In this document: piece by piece, positions 36,501-49,420 of the stretch | Numbering within the stretch: the stretch's first letter is position 1 | Layout of the letters: the number at the start of each line of letters is the position of its first letter | Origin: Hydractinia symbiolongicarpus | Lineage: Eukaryota > Cnidaria > Hydrozoa > Anthoathecata > Hydractiniidae | Direction of reading: 5' to 3' | Assembly: GCF_029227915.1 (NCBI RefSeq) | Contig: NC_079887.1 | Coordinates: 15,435,650-15,499,649, forward strand | DNA: 64,000 nucleotides | Position numbers and translations under genes: made by a program | Notes under the pieces: model-generated | Databases searched by the model: none | The model's input: only the letters and a program-made list of their open reading frames with translations | Told to the model about the DNA's origin: nothing

Positions 36501-39500
36501 CGAAAGGTTAACATTTAAAGAAGATAAAGCAGAATTTTACAACAAATTTATGCAAAACACTTTCCAAATATTGAGATGAAGAAAAAAAAAGAAGCCTAAA
36601 ATTTGCCATTTTTCTATTTTAATAAAACCAGTTGTTGGATGTCCTGTAAAGCGTAACTAAATTGTCATAACTTAACTTTATTTAGAAAAATTGCGATGTA
36701 TTCTCAGTGAAAAGGACGAAAAAATTGTTGAATATTTAATGCTATTAAAGAAATGGCCTGAGGCAAATTTAAAATATAAAGGTCTAATAGAAAAACAGTA
36801 TGACCTCCTTTTTATTTATTCTGATATTTTTAGTTCAGCTGTTCTTTTCTTTTTCACATTTTGCTGTGATCCTTTGATTTTTCTAACTTTTCAGCATTGA
36901 CCAATGGTCTTTTTACAAAGGATATTTGTCATCTTTTATTCACCTTCGAGCTTCTGGCTACTCTCCTGACGCCCCAGTTGATACCGAAAAGTAGGTGTTT
37001 GCTAGTTAAAGCTACAGAATTTTGTGTCGGTATTAAGCATTGTTTTTATTGTGGATTAGATTATAATTGTGCTTTACACTAGTCCAAACATGATTGTTAG
37101 ATTGTTAATTAAATGTGTGCTCTGACACACATTTAATTTCAAAAACGCAATTCAAAATAAAAAATTGAAACTTTCATAAAAGTTAAAAATGATGAAATTG
37201 TGCAAATAAAAATGACAGTTTTTTTGTGATGTTTCAGGTGGTCATGTAGTAACAAATTTACTATTTCTGATTTGTATAACTACAAATCAATAATCATTTA
37301 ATCATAAAAATCATAATGCATCAAGTACATATAATGGCACTGATTTAACCACATTGTTCAATGGTGACTTATCTTTCATTATGAGACAACTCTCTTTTAC
37401 CTCTAGTTGATAAGTGTTGTTGCCAGAGACCAAGATGTCACAGTCCTTGATAGTAGCGTTGTAATTAAACTATTTTAGGTGATCAATTACCGCCAGTGGT
37501 TTGATTTAATAGTGCCTGGTTGTTTTTTAAATGTAGACACATATTTCAAGCTTGCTGCGATTTTATGATAGAACTCCTAAGGACCTGGAGTTGTTTATAG
37601 ATAAGATGTGGTGGCTCCAATGCCACCTAATACAGACAAGCCAACATGCACCTCAATACTTGTTCATTGTAAACTGCTGCATTTGTACAATAAATGAAAT
37701 TAACAAGGGTTGATGAAGCATTACAATAATAATAATAATATTTTACAACTATGCACACTCTTTTATTGTAGGTTTGTCGATAGCTGAATTTTTTGGTAAA
37801 ATTTTTATTGTTGCTATTTCAGTTCAAATTTAATAGGTAGATATTTTTTTGTTTTAGTATACAACCTGATTACACAACCGAGCAAGTAAAATCTTTTCTG
37901 CTAAAGCTGGGAGAAAACTCAGTATCACGAGCACCCACCCTTGCTGTTATGGAACTGATAAAAATTGATGACACAATAAAAGACAGTATGTTATAGCGTT
38001 ACTGCTTACTATGGGCTAATGTCGTCTAATTCAAATGTTTTTGATTGCGCACATTATCGATTATGCACTGACAAATTGTAATAGTCTTTGCAAATTGGAA
38101 AAGTGCTACGGACTCAATTGAATTTGTGACATTATGCTGTTTATCTTAAGAGTCTGAAGAGCTTGGTGGTTATCTCATGAAATATTTTGAAGCCTTTGGT
38201 TCGAAGCCGTGCTGCTATAGTGATGTCCAAAGTTATTTTGATTTATTAAAAAATGATAAAGCAAAAAAGGTATAAGTAATAGGCTGTGCTTCATTATTTT
38301 TTTTTCCTGTTGGCTAGTGACAGATATGACACAGACTGAACACCAATACACCTTGTTTTAAATTGTCTAGAAGCTTCCATAAAAGCCTATAAACATTGTT
38401 ATATTTTCGTTTAAATAACTGACATTTGTAATATTTTCTGAGGATGGATTTATTTTGTATGATGTTTTGTATATTCCACATTTTTACCGACATTTTCTTG
38501 TAAACAAGAGATATTAAAATGATACTTTGTCTATAGCAAAACAATCATCTCGATTTTTAGGTAATTGAGAAACTGCATTCTAACCTTGGGACTTGTGATG
38601 AAGATGCCACTTGCAAGGAAAAGGTAATGATTTATTGAATCACAATAACTTAATTAAATAGAATTATTAATTTTGTGCTAAATGTAGGACCAGCAGAAAA
38701 TCCAATCACCATGGAGGTAGCAGTGTAATCAATTAAACCAACATAAAATTCAACTTATTTCAAAGCCTTGGGACTTAAAATGCAAATGAATGCCAGTGTA
38801 AATTTGCATTTGTCAGAGAATTTATTTGTTTTGTTCTTTCCTTTGTTTATTTTGTTTGTGCATTCTTTATTTTTCTTCTGAAGGTACGTTATCTAGTGCA
38901 AGGAATTTGTTTGGAGTGTTTGTCTCGACAACTTGGATTTCAAAATAGTCTCACAAATGATGCAAAGTTTGAAAAGGCTAAAGCATACATGAAAAGATAT
39001 AAGGAATCTTTAAAGCTAGGTAAGCTTTTATGAACCCCCTAGTATTTTAAATTGGCAAAAGATAGACTGCCAGGCAGTCAGAAAGGCAGCAATGTAGATT
39101 TTATTTTGTTTCGAGTTTTGCTAATGTGAACAAATGATAACTGCTGCAAAGAAAGTTCTTGAAATATTGTTATACAACAAAGATTGACAACCACTTAGAA
39201 CATTTAAAAGTAGGAAACAATAGTTTTTTTAGACAGCTAATTATAGTAAGAATCTATGTAAAACGATCTTGTGAAACGGAATATTTGGGTAATCTTTCAC
39301 GCATCTAGATGGATTTATTACTAAAAAACGTCATATTTTATAGCCTAATGGAATTATTCTTTGCATACAAAAACAGCGACATTTAAGTAGTAGAATTATA
39401 AACAAATCATGTTAATTTTATTTAAGTTTTCCCCTTTTTTATGTCATACAATTAAATTTCTTGGCATGAAAATAAATTAGATTATCTTTGAAAATTTAAA

Positions 39501-42500
39501 GAGAAAAATCAGCGAAACAAACAGCTACTTCATTGTGAAAATGTAAAGTTCAAGGACAAATTTTTGTTAATAGTACCGTTAGCATTGTTTCACAAACATT
39601 GTATTTCACAACAATATTCAATGCCACTTTATATTGTAAACGTAGACAGAGATTTGTAAAAAGATCACAATCCAACACAGATACAAGCCAACCTGCCCAA
39701 GTCCATAAAGATGTGATTTATGGTTAAGACATGCCAGTGGCATTAAGGTTGTGTGTCTAGGTAAATAATTTGTAAAGTTTTTTGTTTGCTTGTCAGGTTC
39801 TGATTTAAATGCTACAGAACCACAATATGGCGATCAACTTGTTCTCTTGGCTGTGTACTTACTGCTGGATGTAAACTGTGTAAAAGGTGCAAGAACTATT
39901 ACTTTAAAACTCTGAATTGGGTATGTGTGTGGGTGAGGGGGGTTGTTGGTAATGAGGGTTGTGTTTAGTTTACCTTGTTTGTGTGAACTTTGTACTGCTT
40001 TTTAGCAATAAATAATATGGTTTTGTTTTTAAAATTGTTTATATTTGAATTCACCTTATTAGGAGATGAGAGTATGGTTTGGCACATTCTGCTGTTTCTC
40101 GAAGAAGCCGTCGAAAGCAGTCCCACATTTGCACAGTTTAAATTATTACTGTTTTATTTATACTCAAAGTTAGGTATGTTACTCCAATGATAGTTTCTTA
40201 TATAGTGTGAATATACCTGCTAACTTTAACAAAGAAAAACATTTGGTTATGTTTTTTGTTTGTTGTTTTACCGTCTAATAATAATAATTATATACTATGA
40301 TAAATTCTTTTTTTCCTTGAATGAATAACACTGATTTTACGATTTTTTATTTCAATTACACAATCCAAATGTTTGGTTACAATTTCTTGTTTGTTATTCG
40401 AAGACATTCTGTTTACTGCCAAACAACTGTGATATTCACCTTTAATTAAGAAACCACATACTTACCACACAGATAATGATTTTTTCAAGTGTAGGATATC
40501 GACAAGGTTTTTCCTTCTGATATAAATCAATAACACTGGGTGTATTTTAGGTGCTTTTGGCGCTTGTGAAGCATTAATAAGCGACGTGGAAGTGAAATAT
40601 ATTATGTACGACTCGCTTGGGTAGGTGACCTGTTTACTTTTATTTTCTTGACGTCGTAACTTACGTTTTTCGGTGCAAGCCAATTCTTTGTAACACCTGG
40701 TTGTTAAATTTGTTACTCGTCTGATACCGGGTAATTAGTTCAACAAAAGTCGAGTTGGGAATTTTTAACCTTGCGAGATGTTTTGGTCGTTTTATTTGCA
40801 TCTTGTGGAGTAACTGTTTAGCAATTTGCCCTCTCTTGTAACCTGGAATTCACAACACATTCTTAAATTGCCATGTTTTCTTTACAATAATTGTTTTGAA
40901 ATGTTTGGTCTTGCTTAATGCGAGTTACAGACGTGACTTGAAATAAGAACAAGACTCGTTTGCCCATACAAAATAAAAATGTGAGGTAGTTGTTAGTAAA
41001 ATTTACCTGCTGGAGACATTTCAATAAACAAGCTGTTTAAAACTGATTTTAGGAAGCATTGATTTCCCTTTCTGAGTAATAACTGGCAATAAATTGATTG
41101 CCTAAACATAAGTTTAACATCGTATTATAAAAAGAGTGAAAGATTTTGTGTAATGTTTTAAAGATGGTTAACGAAATAGGACAATGCAATGTGTAACTTT
41201 TTCTGTTTATATTTTTCCTCTGGATTTCAGATATTTGCTCACGGCTGGCTCGTACATATCTGGTCAATTCCAATCGACAGACAGACTCTACGATTCGTCT
41301 ATTGGATTTTTCATGTCAAGTCAAAAGGACGTAAGAAATGTTATGGCTTTGTTATAAATTGTTAACTTTCTTGCTGATGTAGCTGGCAGTTTTTGAAAAG
41401 GTTAAAGAAGCCGCCTGATCATCTAACTTAGCAGCTCTAGGGAAAGGAAACTTTTTATGCTATTAGCACAGCATATTTTTTTTAAAAATCCTTAGTTATG
41501 CTGATACTTATTTTGTCTAGCTTCCATACACTATGTTTATCAGACATGAAATTTCAAACTAACCATAAAAATAGCAACATTCTACACCTTAACTATGTAT
41601 GTAATGTCGACAAAAATCCAGAAAAACTTGTAAAGATTTCGAAAGTAAAAGCAAAAGCTAAATTCGATGTTGCGCTTGAAGCCCAAAACTAAATATTTTG
41701 TAAAGAATTAAGAAACGTCAGGCTTGCTTGGTTGAGAAGTTCATTTATTCATTTCTGTTTCAATGCAGCTTCATTTATGTTCTATTCATTTTTACTTCTA
41801 TAACTATTTTTTAGACTCCAGAGCAAATAATTGCATCCTACAAATACGGATCATTTGGACAGGTATGTTTTTGGAAACCTTTCCTTCTCAATACCTTTTC
41901 TGCTAGACTTGTGCACGCGAAATATTGAAAATCCGCGTGTGCATGTATTTTTCTGAGTGCGCATTCACTAAAAAAACAAATAAACTCGCGAGCTTTTTTC
42001 ACTATATTGGAAAATGCAGGCGAAATGAGCATTTAACGTTCGCCCCTGTTTTTCTCTGTTTTCTTTTTAGGTATTAGAAATGACTGAATTGAAGAGGCGA
42101 TTAAGCAAATCTTATCAATTTGCTCAGTTGAAGTTGGAGAAGCTCTACATTGACCTGCTGAAGTACGCAAACACGTGAGTTTGTTTGTTTATTTGTTTTG
42201 CATTGTGGGATAGTATCGTCCCGTGAAGTATTGTGGGAATGTATTGGATGTATCATCGAATGCATGTTGATCGTTTATAGTGTTGGTGAAACTAAAGACA
42301 AATTCTCGGAAATCCAATCAGCCTTAAAGAAGATTAACATAACAGGTGATTATGAAAATAATTTTTTAAACTTTGGAGAAATGTTTCCCTGTAAAAAAAA
42401 AGTTTGTTCAAAATATTCCTTGATGTGTAAGTTTTTGCAAACCTAATTCGTATTTTTCGAGTTATCAAAACTTCTTCTCACTCTCGGTTACTCTCTAGCG

Positions 42501-45500
42501 TTATTTCAATCTCATGACTCTTATTTGTTATTTTCTGGTTCTTCTGAATTGACAATGTCATTCTATTACCTGTTCGCGGACCAACTTTGCAGACGATTAC
42601 CTTGAGTCAGAATCGCTAAAACCGATTTTTAGAATTTTTGTCTTTACTGGATAAAGATAAGAAGAAAGTTCCCTAAGAGTTTTCAATAATAGCATGTTCA
42701 ACTAATCTATTTTATTATTCTGCAGAAACAATGTTTCGCGTTGTGTTATGTGAATCATTCCATGTGATGCTGTGTTATGTGACTCATGCCATGTGACGCA
42801 GTGCTGTGTGTCTTATGTCATGCGACACTGTCGTGTGAGCGTTAACAAACCTTATACAATTAGGTTCTATTTTGTTTACTGTTTAGATTTAACGACAGAA
42901 AATCTTTGTGATAATAGGGACTTGAGTTTCATGGATAATTTCGAACCGATGCTACAGTGAGTTCCTATTTTTGGGATCATTTACCCGTAGAAAAAGGAAA
43001 GCATTCTTTTAAAAGTATAAAATATGGTGGCTCAAGCTGAGCATTAAATGAAATCTCTAACAGGTTTAAGTTTAAGATTTACGACTTAATTCGCTAAATA
43101 CACCCTCGAAATTTATGTAAAGATGTCAAAACTGCGTTCGAATTCATTCGACTAATTGAAAAAAATAACCGTTTAATGGGTTTTCTGCCATTTTTAAAAA
43201 TTTTGTGCGGTTAAGGCTTGTTGTCAGTTTCTTTGTCAATTTCCCATTTATTTTGCAAAATTGACAGTAACCATATTTGTTTTGATTTTAATCCACTTTG
43301 TCGCTTTCGTCTAATTTTTCGTAATCGAATTTTGGCGCGTTTTTTATATGACGGGCTTTAATGAGATGTTATTGACAACGTTGTTGCATATATTCCCCGC
43401 CTATGTGACTAAAAATTAATTTTTTTCCTGACAATGAAACTTTAGAAATTTTTAAAGTTTTTTTTACGTTCACCTACTTTTTCCCTTTTATTTAAGACGG
43501 CTGACAGATGCTGAAAAAAAAGTGTCGTTTAAAGACAATGTAAGTATTGTTTGTACTGAGTAGTTGATAACAAGCTTGAGTAGAATTACAGATGTAGCAT
43601 GGTATTTTTATTGTGTTAAAGACAAAACAGTTAAGGTTGCCTGTTGTAGTGTTTAAGCCTTTTTTAACGTTTTTCTTTCTTGCCAAGTCTGATTGTCTTG
43701 ACAAAGACTTAGTTTGAATAAAAAAAGATTTGAACTAGGTTTATTTGCTAGAAAAGGCCGAAGGATAACAACATCACAAAGACAACCTGCTAATTCACTG
43801 TGAACTGGTGTAAAAACAAGATAATATAATTGATCTATTTTTCTTCGCACTTATCCTTGATTGTGTTACACTAGAGAGACCATCTTTCTTAATCTTTCTG
43901 TACGTGTGTTCATAACTGTAGGTGTCGTGGATCCGTCTGCGCTATCTTCTGCTCAAAGTCGTCTCGAATTGTCTGCCTCTGGAGAATGAGGTAAAGGAGG
44001 CTGTCGTTAATGGAGATGCAGAAATAAATGGAGATGCGATGGAAATATATTTGCAACTGATTGACGAGTATCCTTCAGTAGAACCATCATCCGTTGCACT
44101 GTTAGATCGCTGGGTATGTTTCATATAATTGTCGAAAGGATATTTTTTTTAAAGTACTAGGAGGGATTGTCCTTGCTTGCTTGTTTGCTTGTTCTTTTCT
44201 AAGGACTTTTGTTAATTCTTTACAACAAACCTACCTGGTAGTTGCATTTTCTGACAGGACATACGTTCCGGCGGAGCATACTTTCCGGCGGAGCGTACTT
44301 TCCGGCGGAGCATACTTTCCGGCGTAGCATTTTTTTCGGCGGAGCATACTTTCCGGCGGGGCATAATTTCTAGCATCGCATAATTTACAACAGAGCACAC
44401 TTTCTGTCGGAGCACATTTTCCGCGGGAATTTAGTCCAGTGCCTATTAGTCTAACAGTTTTAACTGGTAGTTTTTTTTTCTATTAATGTTTAAATGTTAG
44501 TTTAAAGATTTTTATCATCCTTGCGTTTATTATTTTTTTATGTAATTAAAAACTAACATTACTTACTCTTTAGAAGAAATTGCTGCAATAATTAACGCGG
44601 AATTAATTAACGCGGAAATAATTTGCAGCGGATATAATTCGAAGCGGATGCCCGATTGTAATTTTGTTTGATTCCAAAATTGTACTGTAGCGTTTTAATA
44701 GCTTTATCATACCAACACGGCTGTACTGTTACTGGCTATCCATGTTTAATTACCTGCCATCATCATTCCGCTTTAAATGTTTATAAATACTATTTTCTCA
44801 TTGTAGTCGAGTATACACCGTCCTCCTCCAAGTCCCGTTGACATGTACACCAGCTTAAAATACCATCGTGTTCTCGTGTCGCTGGTAAAATGTTGTGAAA
44901 CGTTAAAGCACTCCACAGGTATGTTCATTTGTTTAGATTTGGTCTCCTTCGTACACTCCATCATTCGTGTAAGTCTGTAGAAACATTTTGTTAACTGATC
45001 ATCTGTTTTCAGAATTAGATGACACTTGTATACAATTTGTGACGGATGACATGAAGTTGGCAAGCGACGTTTTGACAGGTTAAATTTATATACTTTTATT
45101 ATGTGAAGGTTTATCCAGCTTTTATGGTTAAAACGGATTAAGTTTAGTTCGGCGCGCCTGCAATGTGCAACTTTTTTGTAATTGCAACGCAGTTGCGTGT
45201 GTAAATGTTAACTTTTTTTGCCGTCACTAATCTCCGTGAAATGGAAATTAACATGAAGTCAGTTGAATATATCTTGCCTTTTTTAATTTCCTTGAGTCGA
45301 AGATAATAAGATTTTTTTTGCAAAAATCTTATTTTAATATTTTACGATTTTGCCCAAAAGTTGCGAAAATTAATGCCTGCGAAAATTAACGGTTAAGGGT
45401 ATGTAGTTTCTGCAACGATTTAGTGACACGTTTTAATATCTTATTAAAGAAAATATGACAGTCGATATATGTTTATTATCAGTCTCCAATAGTATTCTGT

Positions 45501-47883
45501 TTCTTTTACTGTAGCAAATTTTGATGTCATCGTTTCTCAGTTAACGCGATCACACGGCGATAACCAAATGTTCAATGGGAAAAACTTAGCAAACATCGTT
45601 TATTTTGTCGAGGTAAGTGTGACACTCACAAAAAGCCTCATTAAGATTCTTTTTGCACACAGTGTTTTGCTTCACCCTTCTCCATACTCTTCACCTGCGC
45701 GCTTTTTTAGGCTACACCTGAAAACAATGCTAATCCGGAATTCTTTGGAGATTTTATTGATTTATAAAATGTTGTTTTAATGCGTGAGATATTTTCCAAA
45801 AATGAATGCATTATTTCTTCGCCACAAAAAAAAAAACTCAACTACATCCTAACAACATCTTTTGTATCACCTCAAAGTTACTGATGCAATTTTAAGCAAC
45901 CGTGGATAACAACATCAATTGATTAATGTTGTTATCCACGAAAAATCTAATTATTTCGCGGATATTTTAATTCGATGATAGTTTAATTCGATGATAGTTT
46001 GCCCACCTTCAATTATTTTTAGATTATGTGACATGGATTATTGCGACTGCTAGCTTTTTCATTTAGTTTACGACAAATCTATTTTCAATCGAACCGGATT
46101 GATACCAACATGATTTTGTGAGAAGTTTGAAAAAATTAGTAAGATTAGCGGATAGCCTTTTTTCAAAATTTTTGTGGTGATTTGATTTCTCAAATAATTA
46201 ATATACAGAATTTTTTTGCGTATGTATATCAAGCAGTTTCGAAAATCAGGAAATGATGAAGTTGATTGGCTAGTGTTTAATTTGGTTTATACGCATAATT
46301 GCGTAATAATTATGTTACGTGCGTTGTCAGGGGCGATAAAAACAGCCTCGTGAACATTCATTTTTAACTAGCTGGCTGTTTTTTTTATGTTACCTAAAAA
46401 AAGGCTGATTTTAAATGCAAACAAAGTTTTGTCAGTTACATTGCATTGCTTGTATTTATCTTTCAGACATGCAACCTCTCCATCGTACTTGTTCTTGCTA
46501 TGAAATTAGCATTGGAAAATAAACTAATAACGCTTCGCAGGGGGAAGAGGAAAAAAGGGACGAGTAAAGTAAGTCTGCAAATATTTCCTCTTAATTATCA
46601 TAAACAGGTGGAGAACATTAGTGATGGAGGCTCCACGAAGAAGTTTTCCCATAAAATATTTTTTCTTCACAGCATGTCGAGATTACTTCAGCACTAAAAC
46701 ATTTCTCCAAAACGCTGAAAGAAAAGTTGAAGTCGTTGTTGGAAAAACTAACGGCCGTGAAAGTGGAAGTAATCGAGAAAACTCTGGACATCGAGGCGAT
46801 TGAGGAACTTTTTGAACAAGTGAGTGGAATATTGGTTATAGCTTAAAGCACCACTAAACCTAAAGATACTGTGATACTTTAATTCTACACGCCCGGGCGG
46901 TCAATACATTTTTACCTGTACCAGAAACAACTGTTGTATAATGGTGGCTTTCAAGTTTTAAAAGAAGCGCCTAACAGGAGTGGACTTTTAATCTGAGCAT
47001 TGTTACACAACATGAACATTATATCATTTTGTCATAGATTATTAGGAAGGTTTGTTAAAAGGGATTTAGCCAAACTAGAAACTTTAATTTCAACAATAGC
47101 TTCTTAAAAAACTGAAAAGTCATTCCAAAGAATAACCTTAAGTTTGTAGAGAAATAAACTAAAGTTCGGTAACAAAAAAGAGTCATGATTCAGGGTGGAA
47201 AGCCGTTTTGGAGAAGTACTGGAAGATTCCCGTACTTCTCCAAAATTGTTTGCCCTGATGAAATCGTAGTATATTCACATCTTTTTTCAGTTTATACTAA
47301 TAATTTTTCGTACCACCCAACCCGAAAAGCCCGGCCTAAATTGGGTTAATATTTTCGACATCCATTGTTTTTCGCCGACAGTTTTTTGTCTTTAAACCCG
47401 ATTTCTGGCCACCCGCCGTCTCAACGTTGTTTTAGCGTTGTGTCGAATGGGAAATTTAATTATATTTGTTGAGCGATCGCGAGTTATGGCTGAGATGACA
47501 TGTTGCTATTTCGGCCTTATTGGGACGCCAATTCACGTACTTCTGAGTTTAAAGGTCGATTTCAAGTTTCGACTTTGATGGAAACACATGTCCAAAGTGA
47601 CACGACGTGTTTTTCTATCTCTACAACTAAACGTTAATTTGACGTGTAGTTTTACGCGTGCCATTTCGCGAAAGCTATTTCGCCTTTTTTTTACTTGAAT
47701 AATCTTAATGTTGTTCTTGAAAATCAAGAAATATAATAAGTTTGTATTTGTTATTTTTGCTAGACCAATTCGACAACTGTTACCAAAGTTTGGCAGAAGA
47801 TTCAGGCTAGTTATAAGCAGTCGATCGAGGAGATCAACCAAATTATAGGGTTGAAATTGAAATATATTGATGCGCTCGTGTAA
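27539..47883 (+). CDS. NAA25: NAA25, auxiliary subunit of N-terminal acetyltransferase B, 29 coding exons
   Basis: Exons: 27539-27596, 31180-31265, 33882-34023, 34662-34780, 34905-34979, 35536-35638, 36376-36456, 36686-36797, 36895-36990, 37858-37985, 38151-38269, 38561-38623, 38884-39019, 39797-39886, 40063-40173, 40551-40620, 41231-41330, 41815-41862, 42071-42174, 42281-42345, 42887-42956, 43497-43539, 43922-44113, 44807-44918, 45013-45078, 45515-45612, 46467-46568, 46673-46819, 47764-47883. Joined, they give 951 aa in one frame, close to the roughly 970 aa of human NAA25. Conserved blocks: ERRLRPVYDALDNLNNKQAI, KNPYYFWAVMSCVMQ, FLSLAERMVEKLLKEEKVDA, YEQLLELV, CDNRDLSF and WIRLRYLLLKVVS. 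The protein is an all-helical TPR-like scaffold that binds the catalytic subunit NAA20 and the ribosome, so that NatB acetylates nascent chains starting Met-Asp/Glu/Asn/Gln in the cytosol. A Lys/Arg-rich stretch (RRGKRKKGTSK) near residue 860 could contact the ribosome (inference). Intron 1 is 3.6 kb and intron 2 is 2.6 kb; both hold transposon remnants. Confidence 0.95.
27706..27739. repeat. 13-bp stem inverted repeat in NAA25 intron 1
   Basis: CTACTATTAGCTA (27706-27718) is exactly complementary to 27727-27739 across an 8-nt GCTAGCTA loop that is itself palindromic. It lies about 110 bp after the first NAA25 exon. Function unknown. Confidence 0.75.
27858..28547. mobile_element. TIR element containing a LINE fragment
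   Basis: The left end ACAGTC..GGTTTAACACCTAATTAGG and the complement of the right end ACAGTC..GGTAAACACCTAATTAAG form imperfect TIRs of about 27 bp. CCTAATTAG motifs recur inside both ends. A CAGTC start resembles mariner-type termini, but I could not fix the target duplication. The interior is largely the LINE reverse transcriptase piece at 27931-28278. Confidence 0.5.
27931..28278 (-). pseudogene. LINE reverse transcriptase C-terminal fragment
   Basis: A 115-codon open stretch encodes CVRSVMLYGSETWSVKQED, ERNYMRMVRWMCN and CRITDVIQIRRLN, the thumb and C-terminal region of a non-LTR retrotransposon reverse transcriptase. The polymerase core upstream is missing, so it is a dead fragment, antisense in NAA25 intron 1. 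CRITDVIQIRRLN matches the plus-strand LINE tail at 33431 (HRIKDVIQIRRLN), so both belong to one family. Confidence 0.85.
29935..30262. mobile_element. Probable MITE built of TAAACGCC/GCCCCT motifs
   Basis: The ends TACTGTATTTTCTCC and, inverted, TACCATATTTTCTCC flank a body full of TAAACGCC, TAAATGCCCC and CTCTCTTTTAAAC repeats, with an internal run of eight G at 30070. No coding capacity. TIR match is short, so the call is tentative. Confidence 0.45.
30407..30580 (+). mobile_element. tRNA-derived SINE (copy B, different family)
   Basis: GACCGGTAGCCTAGCAGTAG (A-box-like) is followed by GGTTCAAACTCC (B box, 30456-30467), then a short body with repeated GAGCAATAAATTGCTCCC-type inverted motifs. 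The head differs from the SINEs at 10252 and 58099 and the body lacks their shared central domain. It could instead be a decayed tRNA pseudogene. It lies in NAA25 intron 1. Confidence 0.65.
31266..33430 (+). other. NAA25: NAA25 intron 2, part without recognisable elements
   Basis: About 2.2 kb of AT-rich intron with long A/T runs. I see no gene, RNA or intact repeat in it. Confidence 0.5.
33431..33723 (+). mobile_element. LINE 3' terminal fragment
   Basis: It encodes broken HRIKDVIQIRRLNWLGHFER and a downstream GRRL/SLDQIGRG segment, then the non-coding end (CCGTCCAACCCATGCTAACA) and an ATGATGA-type tail. Stops and frameshifts break the frame. Closely similar to the interrupted copy at 57975-58505. 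It lies in NAA25 intron 2, in sense orientation. Confidence 0.8.
42741..42838. repeat. Degenerate minisatellite, about three 33-bp units
   Basis: Units built on TGTTATGTGACTCATGCCAT followed by GTGACGC recur about three times with changes. It lies in NAA25 intron 20, just before the exon at 42887. Confidence 0.65.
44259..44426. repeat. Minisatellite, 17-bp unit CGGCGGAGCATACTTTC
   Basis: At least five near-perfect copies of TTTCCGGCGGAGCATAC lie between 44265 and 44365, followed by decaying copies (TCGCATAATTTACAACAGAGCA and so on). It is strikingly GC-rich for this window and lies in NAA25 intron 23. Confidence 0.85.
45901..45940. repeat. 40-bp near-perfect palindrome
   Basis: CGTGGATAACAACAT (45901-45915) is exactly complementary to 45926-45940, with a 10-nt centre CAATTGATTA. 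In NAA25 intron 26. It may be a minimal remnant of a foldback element. Confidence 0.8.
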
Positions 47884-48772
47884 AAGAAACAAGAACAAGA
47901 TGTTACGGCGAAGGATAATAGCTGAGAAGAGACAAGTTTAATCGCCTGGTTCTCAACGGAACAGTTCGCTGCACCAGTATGCCGAATATTTTCCGGTCGA
48001 CCGGTAGGAACGTGAAGTGTGAACGTTTTTTGTGTAGAATGTGAAATGATTATTTTAATATTTTAGTTGATTTTTTTATTGAATAGAATCATTGATAGGA
48101 TGGTCTATTATTAACAAGTCATAAAAAACTGACTGGATATTAAATCAGTTTTTTAATGAGTTTTTCAAGAAACCATTCTGTTTGCATATTTTCACCGTGT
48201 GCTATTTACTAGACCTGATGTGGTGTTTAACACAACGTATTTATAATTAGCCAACATAGAAATTTTGTAGCAAATGTGTCTTTTTCTGATTTCGCATGTA
48301 AGTTTGCGGAAGTGGGTTAGCTTGGTGGCATTTAAAATGCCCGCTAACTAAAACGCCCATATTGCGCAATTTTAGGTCTTCCCTCCTCCCCATTTTGTGC
48401 GTACTTCAGACATCAGACTTCCCCTTTTCTCTCATCTTTATGTAAATGAAACGAGCAATGTAAGAAAAAAAATAACGCGAAGCACAGCTTAGGTGATCAT
48501 TATTTCTTACATATGTGGCTATCATTTTAACCCACTACTTGCTGAAACTTACCAACAATCAGTGAAAACGGAAAATGAAGATATAAATCTTTTAGAAAGC
48601 GAACGTACACGAAAATGTTCTACAATTACCCCCCGCCCTTTTCAAACAGCCGAGTCATGCCAGGGTCTGGTGCAAGTGTGAAATGGGCCTTCCAGCATGA
48701 GAATAGGATTAATGTAGGTCTTGCACTCATGCGGCTTGCGTAACGTCAAAAGCTCGCCTCTTGAGACTTACT

Positions 48773-49420
48773 AACATTTTTCGTGGGAAGAAATTTTACT
48801 TTAAAGGAAGAAACTTTCGCAGGACGCATTCGCGGGAAAAAACTTTCGCGGACGAGCAATTTGGAATTTTTTTACGGGAAAAAACTTTCGCGGACCGATA
48901 ATAATGTATTAAAAAACGATATGAAACCATGGATACAAATGTTGTAATTATTTTATCACACACACACAAAAAAAATACTATATAATATTCTTTGTCCATG
49001 ATTATGTCTTTGCAATCTTCCGAAATTTCATCAGCCTTTTGAATGAAAATTATTTTTTCGTTAACAAAAATTAAAGTTTGCTTCTTTATCACCTTTGTTT
49101 TAGTTTCTAAGCCTTTCTTCTCAAAGCCATTTCTATAAACTCAACTAGTTAAACAAAAAAATTAAGACAACGATACTTTTTTTTTGCTTTTACTGAGTAG
49201 TTAAATATAATTAACATAAAAAGCCTTCACTGGGAACTAAATTTACAAAAAAATTTGCGGGAAAAAACTTTCGCGTACAACACGTTTTAGACAATTTCCC
49301 TGAAGAAACTTTCGCGGAAAGGCCCCCAAAACCGCAAAACTTTCTTCCAGCGAAAGTTTCTTCCTTTAAAGTAGTGAAATGGACAAAAATACGTGACATT
49401 CGCGAAAATTAATTCTCTTT
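48773..49420. mobile_element. Inverted-repeat element rich in AAACTTTCGCGG
   Basis: ACTTTAAAGGAAGAAACTTT (extending to CGC, 48798-48820) is exactly complementary to 49351-49373. AAACTTTCGCGG or close variants occur at least five times inside and once inverted. The right border reads GCGAAAATTAATTCTCTTTAGG, and similar ends occur near 7010-7040 and 45365, suggesting a dispersed family. Non-coding. Confidence 0.65.

Noticed and set aside
36897-37082. 61-codon open frame overlapping an NAA25 exon
   Set aside because: Wrong frame; the exon 36895-36990 read in frame gives conserved QWSFYKGYLSSF.
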